Origin: Pedobacter sp. Leaf194
Lineage (GTDB): Bacteria > Bacteroidota > Bacteroidia > Sphingobacteriales > Sphingobacteriaceae
Assembly: GCF_001423945.1 (NCBI RefSeq)
Contig: NZ_LMPU01000012.1
Coordinates: 62,001-126,000, forward strand
Length of the DNA: 64,000 nt
Direction: 5' to 3'
Shown here: positions 47,453 through 57,726 of the stretch, in pieces
Layout: each line of letters opens with the position of its first letter
Position numbering within the stretch: position 1 is the stretch's first letter
Notes under the pieces: generated by a model
What the model was told of the DNA's origin: nothing
Databases searched by the model: none
The model's input: only the letters and a program-made list of their open reading frames with translations
Program-made: the position numbers and the translations under genes

Positions 47453-49489
47453 TTAGTTTTTCTGATTTACAGAAAATTCTTTTTTTTCTACACCAACACC
47501 AGTTATCTTCAATGATTTCCATGTTGAAGGTAAAGCACCGGGTAACTGGATGATTCCTTTCCCTGTAATATCTAAACCGCCAAAGCCCATAAGCACGCTT
47601 TGCAAAACGCCACCGGCTCCTGTTGCAAAATATGGGTTTGTGCCACCCTTAGTTTCGGCTATAACGCGAAATGGCGGATTAAGATTAGGTTGATAAGCTT
47701 CTTTAAAATATTGATAAGCCTTTTCTGCATTCCCAGTTCTTGCGTACAACAGTGCGAAGATGGCATGCGTCATCGCAGGCGTACCAGCATCGGGAATTCG
47801 GGTTTCGTAGTACGCCAAATCTTTCAGACTTTGTTTTTTATCAGTGATAAACTTTAAGGGGTAAGCTAGTAGATTTACGTCGGCCTGCTTTATACCTTCA
47901 CCATTGTAAGTGGCATGTTCTTTTGTTACGCCATCCGGAAAAGTTAGCACGGGAATGTTTTTTTCAACCAAAGCCCAGTCTGCATTTTGTGGCAAGCCTA
48001 ATATACCGGCTGCCAGGTTTGCATTTTTCAGGTTTAATTTTGCTGCAGCATTTGTAAAGGCATTATTATCTACATTTTCTGCCCATTCATCAGCGGCAAC
48101 TACATTCTTAATATCATAATTATTGATTCCGTTACGTTCTACCCTACTTGCCCAGAATTCGGCAGTTTGAGATAGAATAGGCCAGCCTTTTTCTTTTAGC
48201 CAAACCTTATCTTGCGTTACGCAGAAATAATTCCAGGCGGCAAGTGCAACATCTGCCGAAATGTGATGCTCAAAAGGACCGCTAAGGGCCCAAACCGGTG
48301 TTTCCTCTACGCCTGAATCCGCACTTTCCCATGGGTACATTGCGCCTTTAAATCCGTGAGCAAAGGCATTTCGTTTTGCTGCTTCCAATCGCTCAAACCG
48401 ATATTCGATTAATGATTTTGCAATATCAGGATGAAGTACGAGTAGTGCAGGAAACATCCAAATCTCAGTGTCCCAGAAAACGTGACCATTGTAGCCTAAG
48501 CCGGATAAGCCCATCGGCGAAAGCGAATAAGCAGTTCCCCCACGGGAAAACGAAGTGAGGTGATAAAGCATGCTGTGAACATCTTGTTGTGCCTGTGGGT
48601 CGCCGTCAATTAAGATATCCGATTGCCATAAGTCATCCCAGGCTGCGTTGTGGTATTTAAGTAAGCGGTCGTGTCCTTCTAATTTTGCAAAGATGGTCAT
48701 TCGCTCGGCTTCGTTCAGCGGGTCGGCGTGTTGAGCAGAACTGATTGTACTCCCAATTACAGAATAGGTGTAGCTTTCTCCGGCTTTTAGTGCTTTACTA
48801 AACTTCATCAAATGACTGTTATTATCCCACATTTCGTGGATTATCTTGGGCTCCAGCCCGTGTTGCTCTCCAAAAAGAAAACTATTTGATGCACACAATT
48901 GCAATTTGCCTGTCGGGCTTTTTGCCGTGGAAGTGAGCAAGCTCAACGTAACGTGCGGCCTGTCTATTTCGTTATAGTAATTTTCTACATCCCGTAGCGC
49001 ATCTGGCGTTTCCATGACACTTGCCGCAGTAAGTTTCAAATTTTCATTTGCGGTAATGGTTACATCCATTAAGACTGTAAAAGGCAAGTGCCGCAATGCA
49101 TAATAAGTATATTTTATACTGGCCTTTTTCCCGAATGACAATTGAGTTGTAAAAGCTGCATGCTTCATATCTAACTGCTGCTGCAGATTGCCCGTATTTT
49201 TTTCATCTAATCGGTTGCCATCTATTTCGAGATACATGTTAAGCAGGTTGAAACCATTGAGAAAATTACTCACGCGGCCACGGCCATAAGTATCGAAAGT
49301 TCCGGCCAAAACAACATTTTTTACTTTAAAAGGCTGGGGCGAAGACACTATTCCAATCATGCCGTTGGCAGCGGTAATTCCGAAATAATGATTTGGGTCG
49401 ATCTGGTCGGCACTAATCTTCCACGGATCCTGAGCGCTGGAGTTTAGCGCACTAATCGCAAATAAAAGCAAGAGTAAACATCTTTTCAT
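47453..49489 (-). CDS. Glycoside hydrolase family 65 protein, secreted
   Basis: 678 residues, signal peptide MKRCLLLLLFAISALNSSAQ. A GH65 N-terminal beta-sandwich (NHYFGITAANGMIGIVSS near residue 32), then an (alpha/alpha)6 barrel with FWDTEIWMFPALLVLHP, the catalytic acid in ADEWAENVDNNAFTN near residue 470, and YARTGNAEKAYQYF. Most GH65 enzymes are phosphorylases for trehalose, kojibiose or nigerose. A periplasmic location with little phosphate, and a weak phosphate loop, makes a hydrolase such as a kojibiose-type enzyme more likely; this is inference. It is the last gene of the SusCD operon, 92 bp after SusD, with a hairpin between. Confidence 0.9.
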   Translation of the reverse strand: MKRCLLLLLFAISALNSSAQDPWKISADQIDPNHYFGITAANGMIGIVSSPQPFKVKNVVLAGTFDTYGRGRVSNFLNGFNLLNMYLEIDGNRLDEKNTGNLQQQLDMKHAAFTTQLSFGKKASIKYTYYALRHLPFTVLMDVTITANENLKLTAASVMETPDALRDVENYYNEIDRPHVTLSLLTSTAKSPTGKLQLCASNSFLFGEQHGLEPKIIHEMWDNNSHLMKFSKALKAGESYTYSVIGSTISSAQHADPLNEAERMTIFAKLEGHDRLLKYHNAAWDDLWQSDILIDGDPQAQQDVHSMLYHLTSFSRGGTAYSLSPMGLSGLGYNGHVFWDTEIWMFPALLVLHPDIAKSLIEYRFERLEAAKRNAFAHGFKGAMYPWESADSGVEETPVWALSGPFEHHISADVALAAWNYFCVTQDKVWLKEKGWPILSQTAEFWASRVERNGINNYDIKNVVAADEWAENVDNNAFTNAAAKLNLKNANLAAGILGLPQNADWALVEKNIPVLTFPDGVTKEHATYNGEGIKQADVNLLAYPLKFITDKKQSLKDLAYYETRIPDAGTPAMTHAIFALLYARTGNAEKAYQYFKEAYQPNLNPPFRVIAETKGGTNPYFATGAGGVLQSVLMGFGGLDITGKGIIQLPGALPSTWKSLKITGVGVEKKEFSVNQKN

Positions 49490-49510
49490 ACGAACTGGCT
49501 TTATAAAACA

Positions 49511-49560
49511 AGAGGCTGAACCGCCCGCAAATCGAAATTTGTTAAACGATTACAGCCTCT
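49511..49560 (-). terminator. Nested hairpin between SusD and GH65 genes
   Basis: AGAGGCTG (49511-49518) pairs with CAGCCTCT (49553-49560), and inside it AATCG pairs with CGATT. On the minus strand TTGTTTTATAAAG follows. Same position relative to SusD as the hairpin at 23235-23261, so I infer partial termination or 3'-end protection. Confidence 0.65.
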
Positions 49561-49581
49561 GGCTTTTAAAATTTATTGAAA

Positions 49582-51090
49582 TTAATAACCTGTATTTTGA
49601 ATTAAATTCGGATTACCAAGTTGGTTATCAGGAATTGGAAAAACTAAATACTTAGCTTCACTTGCTGGTTTTTCTTGCCATGCTGCAAGAAATTTTCCGA
49701 AACGGATTAAATCCTGTCTTCTAAAGCTTTCCCAATAAAGCTCCCGACCACGTTCATCCAGCAAAACATCAAGCGTTAATGTAGTTAAAGCAGATGCACC
49801 TCTAACCGTTCTAATCGAGTTTACCAAAGTTAAGGCCGCAGGAGCCTGAGAAGTTCTCAACTGTGCCTCGGCTTTCATCAATAAAACATCAGCATAACGG
49901 AAGTAAACCCAGTCGTTATCTGGTTTTTTAGAACCCGTATTTGCATAATCAATCGGGTATTTAATTACCCGAATACCTGCAACTTCAAGGTGGTTAGGAT
50001 CACGTTCGATGATTGCAACTTCTGGCGTAAATGCAAGAGGATTACCTTTTCTATCTTTCAAGGCTGCGCCATTCTGGTCGAATTGCTGACCAACCAGAAA
50101 GCCAACTCTAATGCCCGAAATATTTGTTTGTCCGGTGTAAGAACCTCCTCTTCTTTTATCGCTGGCTTCGAATTTATTGTAGAAGTTCGATAACGAAGAA
50201 AAACCATTGTAGCCATTTGGGTTTTGGTTGTAGTGGGTTGTGCATTTCCATTGTCCATCCAAATCACTGCCAGACGAGCCCGCAATGTTTTGGGCTGTGA
50301 AAATGTTTTCTTTAGACAGAATATCGTTTGTAGGCGCAAAATTGTCGAAATAATTGGCGCTTAAAACATAACCTCCGGTCGCAATTTCATCCGCTAAAGA
50401 AATTACTTTAGCCATATCTGCCGCATCGAAGGTTGGCGCAGTACGATTTAAAAACGCACCTTTGTTTAAATAGACCTTCATCAGCAATGTTTTAGCTGCA
50501 TTTTTGTTGGCTACGTTCGCAGGTCCGGCCGGTAAGTCTGGTATTATAGCAGTTAACTCGGCAATCAAATAAGCAACCTCATCTGCTGCATTTCTAACAC
50601 GCGATGGTTTGGTAACATCTTCTCCGGCATCTCTGTAGGGAACCTGTCCCCATCCATCTAAAATAGAGAATTGAGCAAAAGCACGTAAAAACCTCGCTTG
50701 TGCTGCCTGCGCCGGGGCCGGACTAGCGCCTAAAACGCTCGTAGCAACGTAAGATATACTATTTAAATCTCTAAAAACGTCTGATATTCTTGAATGGTCT
50801 GGTGCCCATTTGTGCAAATGAAGTGAACGCCATGCGCCGTTGTCATCCCAATCGCCCGCACGCGTTGGTACAATTAGCTCGTCTGTAGTAACTTCCTGCA
50901 GAGCAGACCAATTCCATGGCGCCTGGTATGGGCCAATCATTGCCGCATAGGTTGCACCTAATAAACTCGAAACATTTCCCCCGCTCACACCTGCACTGCT
51001 TACCTGGCCGTTTAGGTTTTCATCTAGCTTGGTACAACCCGAAAAACTTAAGGCCACCACAGCAAAACCGATAATATATTTATTTTTCAT
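49582..51090 (-). CDS. SusD/RagB family outer-membrane lipoprotein (disaccharide locus)
   Basis: 502 residues. Lipoprotein signal MKNKYIIGFAVVALSFSGCTK with Cys19. Family marks are AQARFLRAFAQFSILDGWG near residue 130, WVYFRYADVLLMKAEAQLR-like near residue 400 and the C-terminal ERGRELYWESFRRQDLIRFG with FPIPDNQLGNPNLIQNTGY-type ending. Partner of the SusC 19 bp upstream. Its neighbours (GH65, kinase, invertase-like enzyme, trehalase) suggest a small alpha-glucoside or fructoside ligand. Confidence 0.95.
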   Translation of the reverse strand: MKNKYIIGFAVVALSFSGCTKLDENLNGQVSSAGVSGGNVSSLLGATYAAMIGPYQAPWNWSALQEVTTDELIVPTRAGDWDDNGAWRSLHLHKWAPDHSRISDVFRDLNSISYVATSVLGASPAPAQAAQARFLRAFAQFSILDGWGQVPYRDAGEDVTKPSRVRNAADEVAYLIAELTAIIPDLPAGPANVANKNAAKTLLMKVYLNKGAFLNRTAPTFDAADMAKVISLADEIATGGYVLSANYFDNFAPTNDILSKENIFTAQNIAGSSGSDLDGQWKCTTHYNQNPNGYNGFSSLSNFYNKFEASDKRRGGSYTGQTNISGIRVGFLVGQQFDQNGAALKDRKGNPLAFTPEVAIIERDPNHLEVAGIRVIKYPIDYANTGSKKPDNDWVYFRYADVLLMKAEAQLRTSQAPAALTLVNSIRTVRGASALTTLTLDVLLDERGRELYWESFRRQDLIRFGKFLAAWQEKPASEAKYLVFPIPDNQLGNPNLIQNTGY

Positions 51091-51109
51091 GTTTGTATTT
51101 TTTTAATTT

Positions 51110-54100
51110 TTAAAGAGAAAAATTAACACCGAAATTGAAAGTTCTGGCCGTTGGATAAGCCGTATAATCTATCCCTGCAGAAGGCACACCACTCACACTC
51201 TTATTCACGTTAACCTCTGGATCAAAACCTGTGTAATTTGTTATTACGAATAAATTCTGGCCATTAACATAAATGTTTAATGATTTGATTGATTTACCGA
51301 TGTTGCCAAAATTGTAGTTTAGCGTCGCATTTGCAAGTTTCAAATAATCACCTTTTTCAATATATCTTGATGAGGCAGCGATTGGATTAGCCAATGATTC
51401 CTGAACGGGTAAACTCACTAAAGCAGAAGAAATATTTCTTGTACCCAGATTGGAAATTGCCAGAACAGAATTGGCTGTGTTGTTATAGATACTTTGTCCG
51501 AATGCGCCGTTAAAATTTGCTGTAAACGATAGCTTTTTGTATCTAAAATTAGTACTCAAGCCCATAATTACTTTCGGATTTGGATTTCCAACGTAATAAT
51601 TTGTAAAACCATCATCTGTGTAAATAGAAAATCCATTTGCGTCCAGCCCTTTATATTCTCTGGTCACCATCGCAAATAATGGCAAGTCGTTTTGTATAAC
51701 CTCTGTAGTTACCCCGCTTAAACCCTGACCGTTTAACGAACCGGTTTTAATAATGCCCGAGATGTTTTGTACCTTGTTTTTGATAAAAGTTGCATTACCA
51801 CCCAAAGACCACGAAATGTTGTCTGTTTCTACAATGTTTCCGTTAATCGTTAACTCCAAACCTTTGTTAATGATCTGGCCGGGAAGGTTTACCCAGGTAG
51901 GCACATTCCCACCAACTGCAGGCACGAATGAAATCTGTGGAAACAGCAAATCGTTTGTTTTCTTATGAAAATAATCGATTGAACCTGTTAGCCTGTTTTT
52001 CAATAAACCAAAATCGATACCTACGTTGGTTTGCTCATCCGACTGCCACTTCAGGTTTGGATTTGCGTTGTTAATTGCAACCAGGGTTGGTGCACCGTTG
52101 GAATTGCCAAAATCATAGCGTTGCTGGGCAGAGCCTGATGGAAAGTCCTGATTACCTGTTTTACCATAGCCAACACGAAGTTTTAACTGATCAATCCAGG
52201 TTGCGTTAGCCATAAAACTTTCTTTTTTGATGTCCCATGCGGCTGCAAACGATGGAAAGTAACCATAGCGGTTAGCCTTACCAAATTTGGTAGAACCATC
52301 TGCTCTAAAGGTTGCCGTTAAAATATACCTGTTATCATAGTTAAAAATTGCCCTGGCAAAATAAGATTGCAATTCTGTTGTTGGGTTGTTAAATGCTGAA
52401 AAGGTACGATTTGCAGGCGCCGTTGTTTGGAAAGCATCCGTGTAGTCTGCGTCGATATTTCCGAAACCGGTAGCGGTATTTACCGTTCCCTTGTTCATGA
52501 AATTCGAATATTCATAACCTATAATCGCATTTAAATTTAATTTGTTCACAATCTCTTTATTGAAGTTTAAAGTATTTGTAAACTGCTGGGTTATTAATTC
52601 AGTGTTAGAATAACTGGCATAGCCACCTAAGAAATTTCCATCAGGCTGAATGCCTTGCAGGTTTAAAGTACTCCTTGTTGATGCCCTTCTGATACCTGTG
52701 CTATAATTAACACTTGCAAGCATACGGTATTCAAGCCATGGCGTAATCTTGTAGTATGGCGAAACACTTCCTAAAATGGTTGACACTTTAGTTTTATCGT
52801 TATTAGCAGCTAAAGCAGCCAATGGATTTATCGTTGTAGAGCCATAATCGATGAACAAGCTTCCATCCGGGTTGTAAAAAGACTGTGTTGGATTCCAGGA
52901 TAATGCCTGGCTAATCAAACTTCCGGTGAAACCAGCATCTGTTGTAATTGGAGCAATTTTCTCAAGGTATTGATTGCTGATCATGTTAATATCAAGACCT
53001 AATTTTTTACTTTCCAAAAATTTAAAATTTCCGTTAAAGCCAGCACTATATTTTTTGAAATCGGTTGTTTTGATAATACCTTGTTGATCTTGATAGCCAA
53101 GCGATGCCCGGAAGGTGTTTCCGTTAGCACCACCACTTACGCCGACAGAGTAATTCTGATTGTACGCAGTTCTGGTAATCGCATCAAGCGCATCTACGCT
53201 CGAACCAAAGTTTCCATTTGTAAGACCGTATTTTGAAAGAGCGGCACGATATTCATCACCTGAGAGCACATTTACCCGTCTTGCAATCTCACTTACGCCA
53301 GCTGAGGCGCTGAAATCAATTTTTGTGTCGCCGGATTTACCTCTTTTAGTAGTTATCAAAACTACGCCGTAAGCTGCACGCGACCCGTAAATTGCAGTTG
53401 CCGATGCATCCTTTAAAATTTCCATCGATTCGATATCTGCAGGATTAATGAAGTTTAATGGATTACCATCTGGTGCAGTTCCTATACCGGCACTGGTAGA
53501 TGGCCTTGCTGAACGGCCATCCAACGCAACCCCGTCTACAACATAAAGCGGCTGCCCTGTTCCTGTAATGGCAGAGTTACCTCTAATCCTTACCGTAGAA
53601 GCGCCGCCCGGCTGACCGCTATTGTTAATCATTTGTACGCCGGCAACCTTGCCCTGTATTAACTGGTCGGGTGCGTTTAACGGACCTTTGTTAAAGTCTT
53701 TAGCGGAAACCGTGGTTGCTGCACCTGTCAAATCGCTTTTTCTAACTGAGGCGTAACCAACTACCACCACAGCATCCAGGTTATTTAAAGAACTCATTGT
53801 TACGTTAATCATCGTTTGGTTATTAACGTTAACCGTTTGAGTTTCAAATCCAACAAAGCTTATTGTTAATCTTGATGTTGGAGATGGCACCGTAATTTGA
53901 TATTTGCCCTCTGCATCACTTTGTGTTTTCGTATTTGTGCCGGCAACTTGTATCGTTGCGCCAGCTAAAGGCAACTTATCATTGTCGAAAATTATACCTT
54001 TAACCACAGTTTGTGCAAAAGCCGCCGTGCTTAAAAAAACCATAAGGAAGCTCAAAGCCGTAAGCTTCTTCAATGCATACAATTTCTGTTTCGTACGCAA

Positions 54101-54133
54101 AACAGACAAGTTGCCTGGTAAAGTCATGTTCAT
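51110..54133 (-). CDS. SusC/RagA family TonB-linked outer-membrane protein (disaccharide locus)
   Basis: 1007 residues. After a signal (ending STAAFAQ near residue 41) come a CarboxypepD_reg-like domain (VVKGIIFDNDKLPLAGATIQ), LDAVVVVGYASVRKSDLTGA, and a plug with STVRIRGNSAITGTGQPLY and SMEILKDASATAIYGSRA. A long barrel follows, ending ARTFNFGVNFSL. The frame is intact, unlike the SusC at 28 kb. Upstream gap to the kinase gene is 108 bp with no exact promoter box, so it may be read from the operon promoter upstream of the MFS gene as well as locally. Confidence 0.95.
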   Translation of the reverse strand: MNMTLPGNLSVLRTKQKLYALKKLTALSFLMVFLSTAAFAQTVVKGIIFDNDKLPLAGATIQVAGTNTKTQSDAEGKYQITVPSPTSRLTISFVGFETQTVNVNNQTMINVTMSSLNNLDAVVVVGYASVRKSDLTGAATTVSAKDFNKGPLNAPDQLIQGKVAGVQMINNSGQPGGASTVRIRGNSAITGTGQPLYVVDGVALDGRSARPSTSAGIGTAPDGNPLNFINPADIESMEILKDASATAIYGSRAAYGVVLITTKRGKSGDTKIDFSASAGVSEIARRVNVLSGDEYRAALSKYGLTNGNFGSSVDALDAITRTAYNQNYSVGVSGGANGNTFRASLGYQDQQGIIKTTDFKKYSAGFNGNFKFLESKKLGLDINMISNQYLEKIAPITTDAGFTGSLISQALSWNPTQSFYNPDGSLFIDYGSTTINPLAALAANNDKTKVSTILGSVSPYYKITPWLEYRMLASVNYSTGIRRASTRSTLNLQGIQPDGNFLGGYASYSNTELITQQFTNTLNFNKEIVNKLNLNAIIGYEYSNFMNKGTVNTATGFGNIDADYTDAFQTTAPANRTFSAFNNPTTELQSYFARAIFNYDNRYILTATFRADGSTKFGKANRYGYFPSFAAAWDIKKESFMANATWIDQLKLRVGYGKTGNQDFPSGSAQQRYDFGNSNGAPTLVAINNANPNLKWQSDEQTNVGIDFGLLKNRLTGSIDYFHKKTNDLLFPQISFVPAVGGNVPTWVNLPGQIINKGLELTINGNIVETDNISWSLGGNATFIKNKVQNISGIIKTGSLNGQGLSGVTTEVIQNDLPLFAMVTREYKGLDANGFSIYTDDGFTNYYVGNPNPKVIMGLSTNFRYKKLSFTANFNGAFGQSIYNNTANSVLAISNLGTRNISSALVSLPVQESLANPIAASSRYIEKGDYLKLANATLNYNFGNIGKSIKSLNIYVNGQNLFVITNYTGFDPEVNVNKSVSGVPSAGIDYTAYPTARTFNFGVNFSL

Positions 54134-54241
54134 ATTAGATTGATTTAATTGGTTAGAAAAATTTTATTTTTTTTGGGATTGGCACTAACGTTTAAGGTGG
54201 TCGATGTTTCATAATTTCGTTTGGTTAATTAGATTAATAGG

Positions 54242-55156
54242 TTATTGATCTTTGTATAAAGGAAATGGTTTTTCAATTTTTACTTTGGCTATTTCCAAGC
54301 CTTTAGTGATGCATTCATCAACGGGAATATTATTTATGAACGCTGATAAAAAGCCAGACCAAAAAGCATCTCCGGCACCGGTTACGCCAACAACGGATGT
54401 TACGGAAAGCGCAGGTTTGTGTTTCCATTGCTCATTTTTTGCTTTAAACCAAACGCCATCTTTTCCGCAGGTGAGGCAAATTACCTGGGCGGTTAATTTA
54501 CCCAGCCATTCCAGCGCTCTTTCGATTGTTAAGCTTTCTCCGGTAAAGCGTTCCAAATCATCTACACTTATTTTAAGCAGAGGATTCATTTTCATCAGCT
54601 TTTTGAAAACATCTTTACCATCATCCTCCTGCCAAATGGCTGGGGCAAAATTCCAGTCTACCGAGATGTATTTACTTAAGGCACAAGCTTTTGAAAAGGC
54701 ACAAAGGATGTTACTGCGTGCAGGTTCCTTGCTTAAGGCAAACGCAGTTGTATGTATTATTCCTGATGAATTTATAGCACTATCTTCTATTCTTTTGATA
54801 GCAAGATCGGCACTGCGGTAAGGGATAAAATCGGGCGTTAATTCGCTTTTGGCTACTAAAATTACGCTTGTTTGCCTATCGGCAGAACGGTTTATATAAG
54901 TATCTGATAAACCAGCTGTTTTTAGTTCATTGATAAGAAAAGCGCCTAAATTATCGTTGCCAACAGTGGCAATTAATTCTGTATCTATTCCAAGCCATTT
55001 TAGGTTGGCGCATAAGTTTGCAGAACTTCCACCCTGATTGGTCGAAAAATTTGATGAAAATGCAAGTGATTCTATATTTTGTTCCGAAATAAGATCGACA
55101 AGCAACTCGCCCACTACCAGCACCTTTTTAGCTGAAATATCATTAGCCAATTTCAT
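54242..55156 (-). CDS. PfkB-family carbohydrate kinase (fructokinase-like)
   Basis: 304 residues, cytoplasmic. Ribokinase-fold marks are VVGELLVDLISEQ at the start, NQGGSSANLCANLKWLG near residue 40, and the second signature VVGVTGAGDAFWSGFLSA near residue 255 with the catalytic aspartate in GAGD. Next to a GH100-like enzyme and a sucrose-transporter-like MFS, phosphorylation of fructose is the best reading; other hexoses cannot be excluded. It overlaps the GH100-like gene by 4 bp (ATGA), so translation is coupled. Confidence 0.88.
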   Translation of the reverse strand: MKLANDISAKKVLVVGELLVDLISEQNIESLAFSSNFSTNQGGSSANLCANLKWLGIDTELIATVGNDNLGAFLINELKTAGLSDTYINRSADRQTSVILVAKSELTPDFIPYRSADLAIKRIEDSAINSSGIIHTTAFALSKEPARSNILCAFSKACALSKYISVDWNFAPAIWQEDDGKDVFKKLMKMNPLLKISVDDLERFTGESLTIERALEWLGKLTAQVICLTCGKDGVWFKAKNEQWKHKPALSVTSVVGVTGAGDAFWSGFLSAFINNIPVDECITKGLEIAKVKIEKPFPLYKDQ

Positions 55157-56349
55157 AATTCAAATTCGTTAAAAGTAAAAAGTTGCTTAAAATCGTCGTT
55201 AACCAAGGCTTGTTCGGCAATTACAGCACCGGCTGCGCTCCATGTACAATTTGGCACACCGCAGGGCTGTTGCGAAAAACCTTGCAAACACTCGTTAAAG
55301 AAATCTGCGCTTGCATTTGAGTTGTGCACGGCAGATAAAATAGCTTTTGCAAAGTCATGTTCGCCAGTAAAACTTAAAGCCGCAGACAGAAATCCATTCC
55401 AAACCGGCCATAAGCCTCCGTTGTGAAAATAACCAGGCTTATTTCTAAACGAATAAGCATAGTTATTTCTAAGCTCATTCATATCTGCACTATCTTCTGC
55501 TATCGTTGGATAAAATGAGGGCAACATCGATTGCTTACCATCATTAAATTTTTTCAAAAATTCAATCACGCTACGACTGTTTTCTTCATTACCGATGCCT
55601 AATGAAAGACAGAATACATTTGCCTGTAAATCAAAATACTTATAAACCCTGGCCGGGTTAAAACCCATTAACCAGAACGCTGCTGATGAGCCCTTAAGCT
55701 GATGGCTGAGATTTGGTGCATAAGCGTCCGCCTTTCCATCAACATTCCAGAAATTTGTTTCTATCGCTTTGGTAATTTGCCTTGCTTTCTCATTCCGGTA
55801 TTGATTTGGTGATAGCTTTGCGCATAATCTCAGCGCCCAAAGGCGAAGCAACTGGTCGAATAAAATATAGCCGTGCTGGATGTACTCATCTGCCCAATCG
55901 CCGCTTTGCGGAACATAGATTAGATGTTTTCCATTAAATTCCCATGCTTCCAAAACTTCGAAGCATTTCTCTACCTCCCTTTGGTATTTATTCCAAAGCG
56001 TTTTGTCTGCAGTTACCAGCGAGTAAGCGCACAAACCGATAACCGCCCACGATGGATTATCTGCCCGGCCCGATGTTCCACCATAACTTACTGAACCATC
56101 TGCTGAAACATTCGATGGCATAAAGCCATTTTTGTGCTGGTTGCTAAAAAGCGTCTCAATGGTAGTTTTTGCAGTTTGAATAAGGTTGCTTTCGCCGCTA
56201 AGTAAGGCAGCTATGCATGTAACCATGCCATCTCTGGTCCACACACGTTTATAGTTATCAAATTCTTGCACGGCAGCAACAAACCCTTTAGGAGTTGATG
56301 CCTGTTGCAACAGGTCTAATGCTTTTCTATATGCTTTTGAGTCGACCAT
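55153..56349 (-). CDS. GH100-like (alpha/alpha)6-barrel glycoside hydrolase, probable cytoplasmic invertase
   Basis: 398 residues without signal peptide. Conserved blocks of an (alpha/alpha)6 barrel are YKRVWTRDGMVTCIAALLSG near residue 33 (broken), SGRADNPSWAVIGLCAY, YVPQSGDWADEY near residue 145 with acidic residues, and FHNGGLWPVWNGFLSAAL near residue 318. The pattern (RDxx..., DNPSW, SGDWAD, GGLWPVWNG) resembles neutral/alkaline invertases (GH100) and amylo-alpha-1,6-glucosidase-like proteins. The kinase and transporter on either side favour sucrose or a related fructoside. Family call moderate, substrate inferred. Confidence 0.7.
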   Translation of the reverse strand: MVDSKAYRKALDLLQQASTPKGFVAAVQEFDNYKRVWTRDGMVTCIAALLSGESNLIQTAKTTIETLFSNQHKNGFMPSNVSADGSVSYGGTSGRADNPSWAVIGLCAYSLVTADKTLWNKYQREVEKCFEVLEAWEFNGKHLIYVPQSGDWADEYIQHGYILFDQLLRLWALRLCAKLSPNQYRNEKARQITKAIETNFWNVDGKADAYAPNLSHQLKGSSAAFWLMGFNPARVYKYFDLQANVFCLSLGIGNEENSRSVIEFLKKFNDGKQSMLPSFYPTIAEDSADMNELRNNYAYSFRNKPGYFHNGGLWPVWNGFLSAALSFTGEHDFAKAILSAVHNSNASADFFNECLQGFSQQPCGVPNCTWSAAGAVIAEQALVNDDFKQLFTFNEFEL

Positions 56350-57699
56350 TTATACTACTGCTAAGTTGTCTGTTCTTTTAATCAGCAAAACCATAACTCC
56401 GGCAATCATTATTAATGTGCCGGCAAAAACTATTGCATTTTCGGGATTATGACCTAGAAAATATTTGTAAACGTATTTAAATGTGATTGTTTCCAGCAAC
56501 ATGGGCAATACGATAAACATGTTCAGAATACCCATAAAAATCCCGGTTTTGTCTTTCGGAATACTTCCGGCCAGCATGGCATACGGTGTACCCATCATGC
56601 TCGCCCAGGCCACGCCTAAGCCAACAACTGGAATGAATAACAAAGCCGGATTGTGGAGCATGGGTAAACAAATGAGCGATGTGCCTCCAACCACTAAACT
56701 AATCAGGTGTACTTTTTGCGCTGTTATTTTTCTTGCAAAAAAAGCCAGCGGAAATGCAACAAGAAAGGTAACTACGTTATAACCCCCGTTAACGGTTCCG
56801 GTAAGCAACTGTGCGGATGCAAAACCATCGGAAGCAGCATCGCTAGTTTTGTAAATGGTTTTAGCCAGGCATAGCGTAATAAACTGCCAGTAAACAAACA
56901 TGGCGTACCAGTTAAATAAGTAAACAATGCCCAATCGCTTCATGGTAGATGGCATTACTTTGAAAGCACCGATAATGTCTTTAAAAATTACGCCAACACC
57001 GCCTTTTTCGGCCCTGATTTTTGCGATTTCGGTGGCAGACAATGGGACCTCTTTTGTTTTAAGGCAGCTGAACATGATTGAACCAATGGAAACAATTCCA
57101 CCAATAAAAAAGGCTGCATATGTGGTATAAGGAATGTTGTTTCCACTTCTTGAATGAATACTTATCAATCCAGCAGCGATTAAGATACCGGGCGTTAAGT
57201 TGGCTAGTGTAATCCCTAACCCTGTAAAAAAGCTCTGCGTTAAAAAGCCGAGCGCATGTTGTTCGGAAGGTAATTTATCACTCACAAAAGCCCGATATGG
57301 CTCCATTGTAATGTTGTTTCCGGCGTCTAAGATCCACAAAATCCCAGCGGCCATCCAAATAGAACTGCTATACGGCATTGCGAACAGACAGATGCTACAT
57401 ATTATCGCTCCGATTAAAAAATAAGGTCTTCTTCTACCAAACCTGCTGGTTGTTTTATCGCTCATTGCGCCGATAATTGGTTGTATGATTAGACCAGTCA
57501 TTGGTCCTGCCAAATTTAACAGCGGAATCTGATCGGCATTTGCACCCAGATATGAATAGATGGGTGTCATATTGGTTTGTTGCAATCCAAAACTATATTG
57601 TATACCAAAAAAACCAAGGTTCATAGTGATAATCGAAGCAAAATTCAATTTCACTGCTGAGGAAAAATTATGAGTTTTTTCTGCTTGAGCAATTATCAT
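56350..57699 (-). CDS. MFS transporter, GPH/SLC45 sucrose-transporter-like
   Basis: 449 residues, about 12 transmembrane segments. Family marks are GFFGIQYSFGLQQTNMTPIY near residue 30 (broken), PLTGLIIQP-like PMTGLIIQPIIGAMSDKT with SRFGRRRPYFLIGA near residue 85, and WILDAGNNITMEPYRAFVSD near residue 125. These match plant and bacterial sucrose/maltose proton symporters. It would bring into the cytoplasm the disaccharide that SusCD lets into the periplasm, for the adjacent hydrolase and kinase. Starts next to the hydrolase gene with no gap. First gene of the minus-strand operon, divergent from the LacI-type regulator. Confidence 0.88.
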   Translation of the reverse strand: MIIAQAEKTHNFSSAVKLNFASIITMNLGFFGIQYSFGLQQTNMTPIYSYLGANADQIPLLNLAGPMTGLIIQPIIGAMSDKTTSRFGRRRPYFLIGAIICSICLFAMPYSSSIWMAAGILWILDAGNNITMEPYRAFVSDKLPSEQHALGFLTQSFFTGLGITLANLTPGILIAAGLISIHSRSGNNIPYTTYAAFFIGGIVSIGSIMFSCLKTKEVPLSATEIAKIRAEKGGVGVIFKDIIGAFKVMPSTMKRLGIVYLFNWYAMFVYWQFITLCLAKTIYKTSDAASDGFASAQLLTGTVNGGYNVVTFLVAFPLAFFARKITAQKVHLISLVVGGTSLICLPMLHNPALLFIPVVGLGVAWASMMGTPYAMLAGSIPKDKTGIFMGILNMFIVLPMLLETITFKYVYKYFLGHNPENAIVFAGTLIMIAGVMVLLIKRTDNLAVV

Positions 57700-57726
57700 A
57701 CTAAGGCTTGATTGGTTTTACAAACA

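Noticed and set aside
54252-54821. A 189-codon plus-strand frame
   Set aside because: Antisense shadow of the PfkB kinase gene; no motif of its own.
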